Assembly (NCBI RefSeq): GCF_005502435.1
Contig: NZ_SCOU01000003.1
Span: forward strand, 186,001 to 250,000
Reading direction: 5' to 3'
Origin: Methylobacillus flagellatus
GTDB taxonomy: Bacteria > Pseudomonadota > Gammaproteobacteria > Burkholderiales > Methylophilaceae
DNA: 64,000 nucleotides
Shown: in pieces, positions 1-7,870 of the stretch
Position numbering within the stretch: the stretch's first letter is position 1
Layout of the letters: each line of letters begins with the position of its first letter
Position numbers and translations under genes: made by a program
The notes under the pieces: model-generated
Seen by the model: only the letters and a program-made list of their open reading frames with translations
Told to the model about the DNA's origin: nothing
The model's database searches: none

Positions 1-1
1 C

Positions 2-475
2 CCGGCCTTGCCGGCCTGGATGCTGTTCATCACCTGGGCCTGTTTCTTCCATCTTGGTGGTGGTGAACATCCTGCTGCAGCGTTCCGTACCGTGGTGACG
101 CACATCGGTTTTGGTGTGCTCACCGCCTGGCTGACGGCGTTATTGCTATTGGCCAGCCCCTGGAACGAGGGCCTGCTGCATGCCTTGTGGGGTCCGGTGG
201 TGATCGGTCTGGTCATCGGTGCGCTGGTGCGTCTTGGCGTGGTCGGCTATTTTTCGGTCACACCGGCCATCATCTATGGCTATGCCAGCGTATGGGCGTT
301 TCTGAGCACAGGCGGGCATTTCAGCCTGCAGGCTTTGCACAGCCTGTCCATGCAGAATGTCATCATCGCCTTGCCGCCCTGCATCCTGATCGGCGCCAGC
401 ATGGGGGTGCTCAACGCCCGGCTGGTGGACTGGCTGAGCAGGCCGGTCAGCCCCGCCGCTGTGCATCAGCGCTGA
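2..475 (+). CDS. DUF1097 family inner-membrane protein (5' end outside window)
   Basis: The frame is open from the first bases of the window, so the gene is cut at its 5' end; a TTG at 8 is only the first in-window start-like codon. About 157 residues are visible with four or more hydrophobic segments (for example WLTALLLLASPW and GPVVIGLVIGALVRLGVVG). The layout matches the DUF1097/YcdZ family of roughly 160-residue membrane proteins of unknown function, in which about 20-30 N-terminal residues would be missing here. It lies 185 bases upstream of the mxa operon on the same strand, but a palindrome and a probable promoter lie between, so co-transcription is doubtful. Confidence 0.6.
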   Translation, partial: PALPAWMLFITWACFFHLGGGEHPAAAFRTVVTHIGFGVLTAWLTALLLLASPWNEGLLHALWGPVVIGLVIGALVRLGVVGYFSVTPAIIYGYASVWAFLSTGGHFSLQALHSLSMQNVIIALPPCILIGASMGVLNARLVDWLSRPVSPAAVHQR

Positions 476-561
476 TCGCGTCTATCAGGCGCGGACCGGG
501 AATTTCTCCCGATATGCGCCTGACTTCATCATTCTGGTTGCATCACCACAAACTTATCCAG

Positions 562-589
562 TAGACTGGTGTATACAGACCTGTATATT
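562..589 (+). promoter_or_regulatory. Candidate promoter with a perfect 16-bp palindrome upstream of mxaR
   Basis: Seen directly: TATACAG (572-578), AC, CTGTATA (581-587), a perfect inverted repeat. A weak sigma-70-like pair overlaps it, TAGACT (562-567) and TATATT (584-589), 16 bases apart. The start codon of mxaR is 661, giving a ~70-base leader. The palindrome covers the proposed -10 box, so a repressor site is the simplest reading, but no regulator is assigned. It is not a LexA box, because ACAG and CTGT are in the opposite order. Confidence 0.4.
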
Positions 590-660
590 TTGCTGTGCCA
601 ATTGCTTATATCATTGGCTCGAACTACGTTTACTCACCTTAAGCCACTATCTGGGAACCC

Positions 661-1695
661 ATGCAAACTCTCGTCTCGCAGAATCAGCTGACCGACTGGC
701 GCGATCACGCGCTTAAACTGGAACAAGCCGTACAAAGTGTCATCGTCGGCCAGGACAAGGCGATCCGCCATATCACCATCGCAATTTTTGCACGTGGCCA
801 TGTGCTGCTTGAAGGCGGCGTGGGGGTGGGCAAGACCACGCTGCTGCAATCCATCGCACGTGGCATAGGCGGCAGCTACGAGCGTATCGAGGGCACGGTA
901 GACCTGATGCCCAATGACCTGGTCTACCACACCTATCTGGGTAGCGATGGCCGCCCGCAGATCGACGAAGGCCCTTTGCTGCGCTCAGGCGAGCGGCTGT
1001 CGGTGTTCTTCTTCAACGAGATCAACCGTGCCCGTCCACAAGTGCATGCGCTGATGCTGCGGGTGATGGCCGAACGCCATCTGTATGCTTTCAAGCGTGA
1101 ATACCGGTTGCCGCACATGGTGGTGTTCGCGGACCGTAACCAGGTGGAGAAGAACGAAACCTTCGAGATCCCGTCTGCGGCACGTGACCGCTTCATGATG
1201 GAGATCCCCATCCATATCCCGGATGACCGCGACCTGCGCCGGGCGCTGATGTTCGATACGCGCTTCCAGCATGCCGAAGCGCTGACCCAGCAGGTGCCGT
1301 CCGGCATCCTGCAGTACGACCAGCTGAATGCCTTCTCCGACCTGCTGCAAGGCCATATCCAGGCCAGCGAGACACTGGAGGAATATGCCCTGGACCTGTG
1401 GGAGGCCACGCAGGACCCGGCGCGCTTCGGCATCACGCTGGACAGTGCCGATATCCACCGCTTGGTGCAGGCTGGCGCCAGTCCGCGCGGCATGGGCATG
1501 CTGCTCAAAGCGGCGCGTGTTCATGCCTGGCTCATGGACCGCGAACATGTCTACCCGGAAGATATCCATGCGGTGTTCCACGAGATCATCGCGCACCGGC
1601 TGGTGTTCCAGAGCATGTACGAGAACCGCCGTACTGCGCTGTCGCGTGAGCTGACCAGCCGCATCCTGGCTCATATCGCAGTTCCGGCGCGCTAA
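661..1695 (+). CDS. mxaR: MxaR, MoxR-family AAA+ ATPase of methanol dehydrogenase maturation
   Basis: A 344-residue cytoplasmic AAA+ ATPase of the MoxR family, first gene of the mxaRSACKL set needed to build active calcium/PQQ methanol dehydrogenase. Walker A is GGVGVGKT (residues 52-59). The Walker B position reads FFFNEINR (116-123), so the usual Asp before Glu is Asn119. Sensor and arginine-finger regions are recognisable (FADRNQVEKNETFEIP, then SAARDRF). MoxR ATPases usually act as chaperones on vWA-domain partners, and three such partners (MxaS, MxaC, MxaL) follow. The start at 661 is an ATG and the gene ends 4 bases before mxaS. The identification rests on the family plus the gene order. 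Confidence 0.87.
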   Translation: MQTLVSQNQLTDWRDHALKLEQAVQSVIVGQDKAIRHITIAIFARGHVLLEGGVGVGKTTLLQSIARGIGGSYERIEGTVDLMPNDLVYHTYLGSDGRPQIDEGPLLRSGERLSVFFFNEINRARPQVHALMLRVMAERHLYAFKREYRLPHMVVFADRNQVEKNETFEIPSAARDRFMMEIPIHIPDDRDLRRALMFDTRFQHAEALTQQVPSGILQYDQLNAFSDLLQGHIQASETLEEYALDLWEATQDPARFGITLDSADIHRLVQAGASPRGMGMLLKAARVHAWLMDREHVYPEDIHAVFHEIIAHRLVFQSMYENRRTALSRELTSRILAHIAVPAR

Positions 1696-1699
1696 GCTC

Positions 1700-2563
1700 A
1701 TGGTAGTTCAGACGGCACAGCCGTTCCAGTATCACGTGCCATGGAAATCCAGCAGCCTGCATCTGGGCGGGCATCGCGGTAATCAGCGCGGGCTTGGGTT
1801 CGACTACCGCGGTAATCTGCCGCTGGTGGATTACCCGGATGCACGGCGTATCGACATACGCCAGACGCTGCGCGACCCCTATGAGCAAGTGCAGGTGCGC
1901 CTGTTCAATCAGGACAACATCACGCCCCTGTTCGCGGTGTGTGACTTGTCGGCCTCCATGCACTACCGGGGGCGCCGCCGCAAGCTGGATCAAGCCATCC
2001 ATATCGCCGCTTCTGTCGCCCGCTCGGCCAGCGATGCAGGTGACCAGTTCGGGCTGGTGGGCTATGACCGCCAGGTGGTGGAAGATTTCAGCCTGCCGCT
2101 GGGGACTCCTTTTCATAGCGTGGCTGAACTGCTCACGGCACTGGGGGAGCGCGAAACACTGGTGCCCGCTGGCGAGGGCATCCTGGAGGTGGCGCAGTAT
2201 CTGAGTCAGTCGCGTGCGCTGGTGTTCTGGATCTCTGATTTTCACATGCCGCTGCGGCTGATCGAGCAGGCGCTGAGCATGCTGTCGCAGCATCAGGTGG
2301 TGCCCATCGTATTGTGGGACGAGCAGGAATACCTGCGTCTGCCGCGTTTTGGCTTTGGCACGCTGATCGACCCCGAGACCGGGCAGGACCGGACCGTGTT
2401 CTTCCGCGACGCCTTGCGCCGTCAGTTCATCGCCGCATTCGAGCAGCGCAGACACGACCTGCAGGACCTGTTCCTGCGTTTCGATAGCCCTGCCCTGTTC
2501 CTGCATGGTGAATACCATGCCGATGCGCTGACCCACTACTTTGAAAAGTACTTTGCCTCATGA
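1700..2563 (+). CDS. mxaS: MxaS, DUF58-type protein of the mxa maturation operon
   Basis: A 287-residue protein of the DUF58/vWA-like class that nearly always follows a MoxR ATPase. The degenerate metal-site motif DLSAS is visible (CDLSASMHYRGR), followed by the DUF58-type segment with GDQFGLVGYD. No signal peptide or membrane segment is obvious, so it is probably cytoplasmic or peripheral. It starts with ATG at 1700 and its TGA overlaps the ATG of mxaA (ATGA), implying translational coupling. The role in methanol dehydrogenase assembly is known only genetically in other methylotrophs; the name is given from family and position. Confidence 0.85.
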   Translation: MVVQTAQPFQYHVPWKSSSLHLGGHRGNQRGLGFDYRGNLPLVDYPDARRIDIRQTLRDPYEQVQVRLFNQDNITPLFAVCDLSASMHYRGRRRKLDQAIHIAASVARSASDAGDQFGLVGYDRQVVEDFSLPLGTPFHSVAELLTALGERETLVPAGEGILEVAQYLSQSRALVFWISDFHMPLRLIEQALSMLSQHQVVPIVLWDEQEYLRLPRFGFGTLIDPETGQDRTVFFRDALRRQFIAAFEQRRHDLQDLFLRFDSPALFLHGEYHADALTHYFEKYFAS

Positions 2564-3540
2564 CCATACCATCACGCACCACATGGACTGCGCTATTGCG
2601 CCTGCTGACCTTGACTGTGCTGTTTGCGCTGGGCGGGCTGGCGACTGGTACCGCGCTCGCCGGGCAAACCATGCCTGCGGTGACCTCTCCTGAGAATGGC
2701 GCTGATACCGAGCTCAGGGTGCTGGAGCTACACAATCCCAAACGCAGCACGGGTATCCAGATCGGTGATTATCTGGAGCGCAGGCTGCAGGTGGAGATCG
2801 CGCAGCCCTACCAGCTGGCCATCAGCGCGCTGCCGCTCAAGGGCGCCAACCGTCATGGCATCGAACTTGCCGATGTGCGTTTGGAGAAAACTAGCGCCTC
2901 CAAATCCACCATCTACACACTGTTGCTGCGCTATCAGGTGTTCGCTGCCAGTACCAGTCCGGCCATTCTGCAGTTACCAGCCGAGCGCATCGCACTCAAT
3001 GGTGGCCCCAAGGCGCTGGTGCTGGAAGTACCAGCCTGGCATTTCTGGTTCTCACCGCTGGCGGCGGGCAATGTAGGCTTGGCCAAAACCAATCTGCAGC
3101 CGCAGTTGCCGCCTGCGCTCATCAGCCTGTCCGGCCATTACCAGCGGCTGGCGGCGGGGCTGTTGTGTCTGCTGGCTGGCCTGGCTGGCCTCGTCTATGT
3201 GCATGCGGACCGGCGCTGGCTGCCGTTCATGGGCGGCGCTTTTGCACAGGCTTACCGTCACATCCGGCGTTTGCCGCGTACCCAACAGCACCAGGCACAG
3301 GCGCTGCTGCACTTGCATCAGGCGTTCGACCGTGTGCATGGCGCCAGCCTGTTCGCGGCCGGGGTGGATGAGTTTGTCGCTGCCCATCCGCAGTTTTTAA
3401 GCCTGCGTGAAGATATTGCTGCTTTTTATGCACAATCCAGCCAGCGCCTGTTCACGGGGCAGGCCGGTGATCCAGGCTTCTTCGATGACTTGCTGACGCT
3501 GGCACGTCGTTTACGCCATTGTGAACGGCGGTTGGCATGA
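2560..3540 (+). CDS. mxaA: MxaA, membrane/periplasmic methanol dehydrogenase maturation protein
   Basis: A 326-residue protein with an N-terminal signal or anchor (LLRLLTLTVLFALGGLATG), a ~180-residue periplasmic domain, and a second membrane segment near residues 200-220 (LLCLLAGLAGLVYV) followed by a cytoplasmic helical tail. MxaA is implicated in calcium insertion into methanol dehydrogenase in Methylobacterium; that function is carried over from family knowledge. The ATG at 2560 overlaps the mxaS stop and the TGA at 3538 overlaps the mxaC start, so the operon is translationally coupled throughout. Confidence 0.8.
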   Translation: MTIPSRTTWTALLRLLTLTVLFALGGLATGTALAGQTMPAVTSPENGADTELRVLELHNPKRSTGIQIGDYLERRLQVEIAQPYQLAISALPLKGANRHGIELADVRLEKTSASKSTIYTLLLRYQVFAASTSPAILQLPAERIALNGGPKALVLEVPAWHFWFSPLAAGNVGLAKTNLQPQLPPALISLSGHYQRLAAGLLCLLAGLAGLVYVHADRRWLPFMGGAFAQAYRHIRRLPRTQQHQAQALLHLHQAFDRVHGASLFAAGVDEFVAAHPQFLSLREDIAAFYAQSSQRLFTGQAGDPGFFDDLLTLARRLRHCERRLA

Positions 3541-4538
3541 GTGTTCTGCAAGCCAGTTTTGTTCATCCATGGGCCTTGCTGCTATTGCCGCTGGCACTGG
3601 CGCCGTTTGTGTTCAAGGGCCGTCAGGGGCAGGCCTATTCCTGGTTGCAGATGGTGCCCGTGGACCGTGTTTCTGACCTGGCCAGCCTGGCGTTGCGCAT
3701 CGTCACGGCGCTGATGCTGGGCTGCATGGTGCTGGCGCTGGCCGGCCTGCATGGCGAGGAACGTAAAGTGGTCAAGGTCGGCAAGGGGGCCCAGACCGTG
3801 ATGGTCATCGACCGCAGTGTGAGCATGGATCACCCGTTCGCCGGGGACCAGAGTGGTCGCGCCGGTGAGATCAAATCAGCGGCTGCACGCCGTCTCATCA
3901 CGCGCTTCATCGACTCACGGCCAGACGACATGATGGGCGTGGTGGCGTTCACCAACTCGGCTTTGTACGGCATCAAGATCACCTCCAACCGTGACGCCAT
4001 CCATGCGGCCATCAACGCCGCCACCAGTGCCGGTATCAATCAGACCAATATAGGCGCTGGCATCACGGCAGCAGCCACTTTGTTCGACCATATCCAGAAC
4101 TCGGGCTCGCGCGCCATCATCCTGATGTCGGACGGTGCAGGCAAGCTGAGCCCGCGCGTCAAGAGCCGCATCAAGGAAACGCTCAAGAAGAACGGCCTGA
4201 GCCTGTACTGGATCGTGCTGCGAGAGCCGGATGACATCAGCATCTTCAATGGCGTGCGCTATGAAGAAGGCCTGGCCCCGGCGGCCATCGAGCTGGATCT
4301 GTTCTTCAAGTCGCTGGGCATCAAGTACAAGGCTTATGAGGCGGACAACCCGACGGCGCTGCAATCGGCCATCCAGGACATCGATAGCCGCGAGAAGAAC
4401 CTGATCAAATACACGGTCACGGTGCCCGGCGATGACTACGCCAGACCGCTGATCCTGCTGGCCATCCTATGCGGTCTGCTATTGCTGATCGCCAAGAATC
4501 TGAGAGTGCATACATGGAAAAACGCATCAAACGCCTGA
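3537..4538 (+). CDS. mxaC: MxaC, membrane-anchored vWA-domain protein
   Basis: A 333-residue protein with two N-terminal membrane segments, a von Willebrand factor A domain, and a C-terminal membrane helix (PLILLAILCGLLLLIA). The metal-ion motif is DRSVS (in MVIDRSVSMDHPF), with the later vWA strand AIILMSDG. This aerotolerance (BatA)-like architecture fits a partner of the MoxR-type ATPase MxaR. Start ATG at 3537 overlaps the mxaA stop. The 3' end overlaps mxaK by 25 bases. The maturation role is inferred from operon context and studies of other methylotrophs. Confidence 0.83.
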   Translation: MSVLQASFVHPWALLLLPLALAPFVFKGRQGQAYSWLQMVPVDRVSDLASLALRIVTALMLGCMVLALAGLHGEERKVVKVGKGAQTVMVIDRSVSMDHPFAGDQSGRAGEIKSAAARRLITRFIDSRPDDMMGVVAFTNSALYGIKITSNRDAIHAAINAATSAGINQTNIGAGITAAATLFDHIQNSGSRAIILMSDGAGKLSPRVKSRIKETLKKNGLSLYWIVLREPDDISIFNGVRYEEGLAPAAIELDLFFKSLGIKYKAYEADNPTALQSAIQDIDSREKNLIKYTVTVPGDDYARPLILLAILCGLLLLIAKNLRVHTWKNASNA

Positions 4539-5062
4539 GCGCCTGGTGGGCGCTGTTATTGATCCTGGGTGCCGCCGCTAGCGCCTATGAGGCTTATCAG
4601 CTCGCGCATATCCGCCAGCTCAATCAGGCCTTGCTCTCGGGGAAAACGATAGCAGGTAAAACGATCTCCGATGAACGCTATGCCTATCAGGCCAAGTTCG
4701 CAGCGGCTTACCAGCATGGCCGTGCGCAGGATTACAAGCATGCGGTGCAAAGCTATGGCCAGCTGCTGGAGACCAGCCCGACGTTGTCACAGCAGGCCAG
4801 CCTGCAGTACAACATCGGCAACAACCTGTTCCTGTCCGCGCTGAACCGGCGTATCAACGACGATGGCAGCCTGATCGACGAAGCCTTGTATGACCTGACT
4901 CAAGCGCGGGTGGCTTATGAGCAATCGCTGCGTCTTAACCCGCAGCCCGCGGCGCGCTTCAATCTCAGCCTGCTGCTGGCCATATTGCCGCAGCACCTGC
5001 GCAATCCGCAGCGTGAGCAGAGCGGCATGGAGCTGAGTAACCTGCCGATAGGTTTGCCTTGA
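4514..5062 (+). CDS. mxaK: MxaK, membrane-anchored TPR-like maturation protein
   Basis: A 182-residue protein with one N-terminal membrane helix (AWWALLLILGAAASAYEAY) and a periplasmic helical part resembling tetratricopeptide repeats (LQYNIGNNLF, then AYEQSLRLNPQPAARFNLSL). The open frame begins further upstream at 4469, but that would place a long overlap in mxaC; the ATG at 4514 gives a basic N-terminus right before the membrane helix and is preferred. Gene order R-S-A-C-K-L supports the name. Function beyond being required for methanol dehydrogenase activity in other organisms is not known. Confidence 0.78.
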   Translation: MEKRIKRLSAWWALLLILGAAASAYEAYQLAHIRQLNQALLSGKTIAGKTISDERYAYQAKFAAAYQHGRAQDYKHAVQSYGQLLETSPTLSQQASLQYNIGNNLFLSALNRRINDDGSLIDEALYDLTQARVAYEQSLRLNPQPAARFNLSLLLAILPQHLRNPQREQSGMELSNLPIGLP

Positions 5063-5064
5063 TC

Positions 5065-6111
5065 ATGAAAAAGGTCGGATGGTTTTTGCGCGCCTACCAG
5101 GAAAGCCTGCTGTATGGCGCGGCACTGCTGTTGTTGTTGCTGGCCGTGTTCAAGCCGGAGATACAGTTACGGCAGAATGTGCATAACTACTTGTTGCTGG
5201 CCGATGTTTCGCAAAGCATGAACGCGGAAGATGCCGTGCTGGAGGGGCGTAACGTCAGCCGCATGGCTTATGTGCGCCACCTGATGCGCAAAACCGTCGA
5301 GTCCTCGCCCTGTGGCACCTATGTCAGCCTGGGTGTGTTCGCTGCCGAGAATGTGGCGCTCACCTTCATGCCGCTGGAAGTGTGTGCCAACTATGATGTG
5401 ATCGTCGATTCCATCGACCATCTGGAGTGGCGCATGTCCTGGCGTGGTAACAGCAGGCTCAGCTTTGGCGTCAAGGCAGCGGCCACGGTACTGGATTCAC
5501 TGAACGCACCCGCTCAGATGTTGTTCTTCACGGATGGTGACGAGGCGCCCAAGGTCAACGCCATCAACAAGCTGGACCTCAGTGGTGTGCAGATCGGCAA
5601 GCAGGTGATCTTCGTCGGCGTGGGCGGCAAACAGCCGGTGCCTATCCCGCGCTACAACAGCAACAACCAGTGGGTGGGTTTCTGGGCTGCGGATGCCAAG
5701 GAGTTCTCGGCGGGTGCCGTGGGCGTGACCTATAACGACACCAGCAAGGATGACCCGGACCCGGTGGTGGCATCTGCGGAATTCGACCGCTATCTGTCGC
5801 AGCTGGAAGATGGCTATCTGCGTGAGCTGGCGCAGGAGATCGGGGCGCGCTACATCGAGGCGCAGGATGACGCGGCGTTCTACCGCTTCCTGCATGCGCA
5901 GCCACCGGTGGCGACCTTTGTGACCGCTTATTCCGTACGCTGGCTGTATCTGCTGCTGGCCATCGTGCTGGTGCTGGGCACTTTTTATGCCGATATCGCC
6001 AGCCGCTGGCTGATGCATCGCCGTCGCGCTGGCACGGCCAGCACGGGTGACAGCATGGCGGCTGCGGCGCGGTACAGGCGCAAGTCCGCTATAATCCAGC
6101 CTGGTCGCTAA
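5065..6111 (+). CDS. mxaL: MxaL, membrane-anchored vWA-domain protein
   Basis: About 348 residues with an N-terminal membrane segment (LYGAALLLLLLAVF), a vWA domain with metal motif DVSQS (LLADVSQSMNAED), and a C-terminal membrane helix (LLLAIVLVLGTFYADIA). It is the third vWA-like partner of MxaR in this operon. A TTG at 5059 overlaps the mxaK stop, but the ATG at 5065, giving MKKVGW, is the better start. It closes the operon: the next gene is an unrelated HIT protein. mxaD is not adjacent, so this is a reduced cluster compared with the long mxa operons of alphaproteobacteria. Confidence 0.8.
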   Translation: MKKVGWFLRAYQESLLYGAALLLLLLAVFKPEIQLRQNVHNYLLLADVSQSMNAEDAVLEGRNVSRMAYVRHLMRKTVESSPCGTYVSLGVFAAENVALTFMPLEVCANYDVIVDSIDHLEWRMSWRGNSRLSFGVKAAATVLDSLNAPAQMLFFTDGDEAPKVNAINKLDLSGVQIGKQVIFVGVGGKQPVPIPRYNSNNQWVGFWAADAKEFSAGAVGVTYNDTSKDDPDPVVASAEFDRYLSQLEDGYLRELAQEIGARYIEAQDDAAFYRFLHAQPPVATFVTAYSVRWLYLLLAIVLVLGTFYADIASRWLMHRRRAGTASTGDSMAAAARYRRKSAIIQPGR

Positions 6112-6168
6112 TCTGGCGATAGACGCAATGTGGCGATAAACGCCAAGATGTTATTCAACGAGAGACGT

Positions 6169-6582
6169 ATGGCTGCATGTGATCTGTGTGACAACCCGGG
6201 TGGCGAACTGCTGTGGCAGGACGCCTTGTGTCGTGTGGTGCGTATCGATGAGCCGGACTATCCGGGCTTTTGTCGGGTGATCCTCAATCGCCACATCAAG
6301 GAAATGACCGATCTGAATGTGGAAGACCGCATGCGCCTCATGGATATCGTGTTCCGTGTGGAGCAGGCCGTGCGTGACGTGATGAACCCGGACAAGATCA
6401 ACCTGGCCAGCTTCGGCAATGTGATCCCGCATCTGCACTGGCATGTGATCCCGCGCTTCACGCTGGACCGGCATTTCCCTAACGCCATCTGGGGGCCTGC
6501 GCGCCGTGAGACGCCTGCGCACGCCATCGATGTGCATACCGCCAGCAAACTCAAGCACCGCATCCAGCAGCTGCTGAGCTGA
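6169..6582 (+). CDS. HIT family nucleotide hydrolase/transferase
   Basis: A 137-residue histidine-triad protein. The triad HLHWHVIPRF (H-x-H-x-H) lies in the C-terminal half and the conserved NLASFGNVIPH segment precedes it. HIT proteins hydrolyse nucleotide-linked phosphoramidates or dinucleoside polyphosphates; the exact substrate cannot be told. The frame is open from 6130, but GAGAG 6 bases before the ATG at 6169 and a product starting MAACDLCDN make 6169 the likely start. A TGGCGATA direct repeat (6114 and 6131) and a TATAAT at 6090-6095 lie upstream and may belong to its own promoter. Confidence 0.85.
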   Translation: MAACDLCDNPGGELLWQDALCRVVRIDEPDYPGFCRVILNRHIKEMTDLNVEDRMRLMDIVFRVEQAVRDVMNPDKINLASFGNVIPHLHWHVIPRFTLDRHFPNAIWGPARRETPAHAIDVHTASKLKHRIQQLLS

Positions 6583-6604
6583 CCAGCCCAGCCCGCAAGC
6601 GGCT

Positions 6605-6919
6605 CTAAACCAGCAGCCGCTCCACCAGCTTGCCCTGCACCAGATGGGAGGCGATGATCTCGTCGATATCTTCCTGGTCCACGAAGGTGTACCACACCGC
6701 TTGCGGGTAGACCACCATCACCGGCCCCAGGCCGCAACGGTCCAGACAGCCGGCGCGGTTGATGCGTACGCCACCCGCGCCGTTCAGGCCCAGTTTCTTG
6801 ACGCGTGACTTCATGTGGTCGAACGCCACTTCCGCGCCGCTTTCGGCACAGCACTGTGCGCCATCTTCGCGCGCATTCAGGCAGAAGAACACATGGTATC
6901 GGTAATGGCTGTCGCTCAT
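6605..6919 (-). CDS. Thioredoxin-like [2Fe-2S] ferredoxin
   Basis: A 104-residue soluble protein of the thioredoxin-fold [2Fe-2S] ferredoxin family (relatives of the NuoE cluster domain and Aquifex ferredoxin 4). Candidate ligands are Cys13, Cys23/24, Cys58 and Cys62, the last pair in RAGCLDRCGLGPVMVVYP, a typical motif of the family. It is probably an electron carrier whose partner is unknown. It ends convergent to the HIT gene, 22 bases away, and lies 36 bases downstream of the TonB-like gene on the same strand, with which it may be co-transcribed. Confidence 0.85.
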   Translation of the reverse strand: MSDSHYRYHVFFCLNAREDGAQCCAESGAEVAFDHMKSRVKKLGLNGAGGVRINRAGCLDRCGLGPVMVVYPQAVWYTFVDQEDIDEIIASHLVQGKLVERLLV

Positions 6920-6955
6920 AAGCTGGCTATCTTCATCTGCTTGGGTGGTAAAGGT

Positions 6956-7870
6956 TCAATCTGAATTCAGGCTGTCCTGGCGGGTGAAGGTCCAGGTGCG
7001 TTCTATGCTGAGGATGTCGGTATCCACGCGGATATCGTCAGGTAGCGGCGCGTAGGGGGCGCCCAGTTCCACGATGCGGCGTGCGGCATCGTCCAGCACG
7101 GCATGGCCGGAACTCTGGTTGATTTCGATGCGTTCCAGGCTGCCATCCTGACGGATCGATACCGTCATGCGCAAGCGGCCATACAGTTTCTTTTCACGGG
7201 CTTCCGCCGGGTAATTGAGATTGCCGATGCGCTGCACCTTTTGCCGCCAGGCTTCCACATAAGCAGCAAAGCGGGATTCCTGGGCACGCGCACCTATGAA
7301 TTTCTGGCGTGGGCGCTGTTCGTAGGCCTGCTGTTGCTTGGAGATCTGGGTCTGTAAGCGCGCGATCTCCATGCTGCTGGCGGCTAGGTCCACGCCGCTG
7401 AGGGGTTTGCGCGGCTGGTCTGCCGTACCCGATCTGGAAGGTTCGGGCACTGGCAGCACAGGCTCAGCCTGCGAACGGCTGAGTAACTCCTGGGCCTGTT
7501 TTTCCAGCGCTGCCACACGCGCCTGCTTCTGCTCCACTTCCTGTTCGGCGATGTCCGGCACTGGCTGCGGTTTAGGCGCTTTGCTGCTGGTGGCACGTGC
7601 TTCCACAGGCAATGGCGACTGGCTGCGTACCGCCTTGGCGGTGTTGCCGCCCGCATCCAGGTTGGCCTGCGCCAGTGCCTTGGGGTCGTCCGGTGGTGTT
7701 TGCGATTTTGCATTCACCAGCACCACATCCATGGGCGGGGTGTTGTGCTTGAGGATGTGCGGTTCGGGCGGCTGGAAGTGCAGATTGACGATCAGCGCCA
7801 GGTGGATCAATCCCGATACCACCAGCATGGCGGTCAACGGATCGCGCCACCGCTGCAACATGGACTTCAC
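6956..7870 (-). CDS. TonB-family energy-transducing protein
   Basis: A 304-residue protein with one N-terminal membrane anchor (AMLVVSGLIHLALIVNL), a long Pro/Gln/Lys-rich periplasmic linker with predicted coiled coil (residues ~110-200), and a C-terminal TonB-like domain (YPAEAREKKLYGRLRMTVSI). TonB proteins carry proton-motive force to outer-membrane receptors. No exbB/exbD is adjacent, so this could be a dedicated homologue. Its ATG overlaps the stop of mpl by 4 bases, so both are probably translated from one message. Confidence 0.82.
   Translation of the reverse strand: MKSMLQRWRDPLTAMLVVSGLIHLALIVNLHFQPPEPHILKHNTPPMDVVLVNAKSQTPPDDPKALAQANLDAGGNTAKAVRSQSPLPVEARATSSKAPKPQPVPDIAEQEVEQKQARVAALEKQAQELLSRSQAEPVLPVPEPSRSGTADQPRKPLSGVDLAASSMEIARLQTQISKQQQAYEQRPRQKFIGARAQESRFAAYVEAWRQKVQRIGNLNYPAEAREKKLYGRLRMTVSIRQDGSLERIEINQSSGHAVLDDAARRIVELGAPYAPLPDDIRVDTDILSIERTWTFTRQDSLNSD

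Noticed and set aside
572-587. LexA box at the mxaR palindrome
   Set aside because: LexA needs CTGT-N8-ACAG; here the order is ACAG-AC-CTGT.
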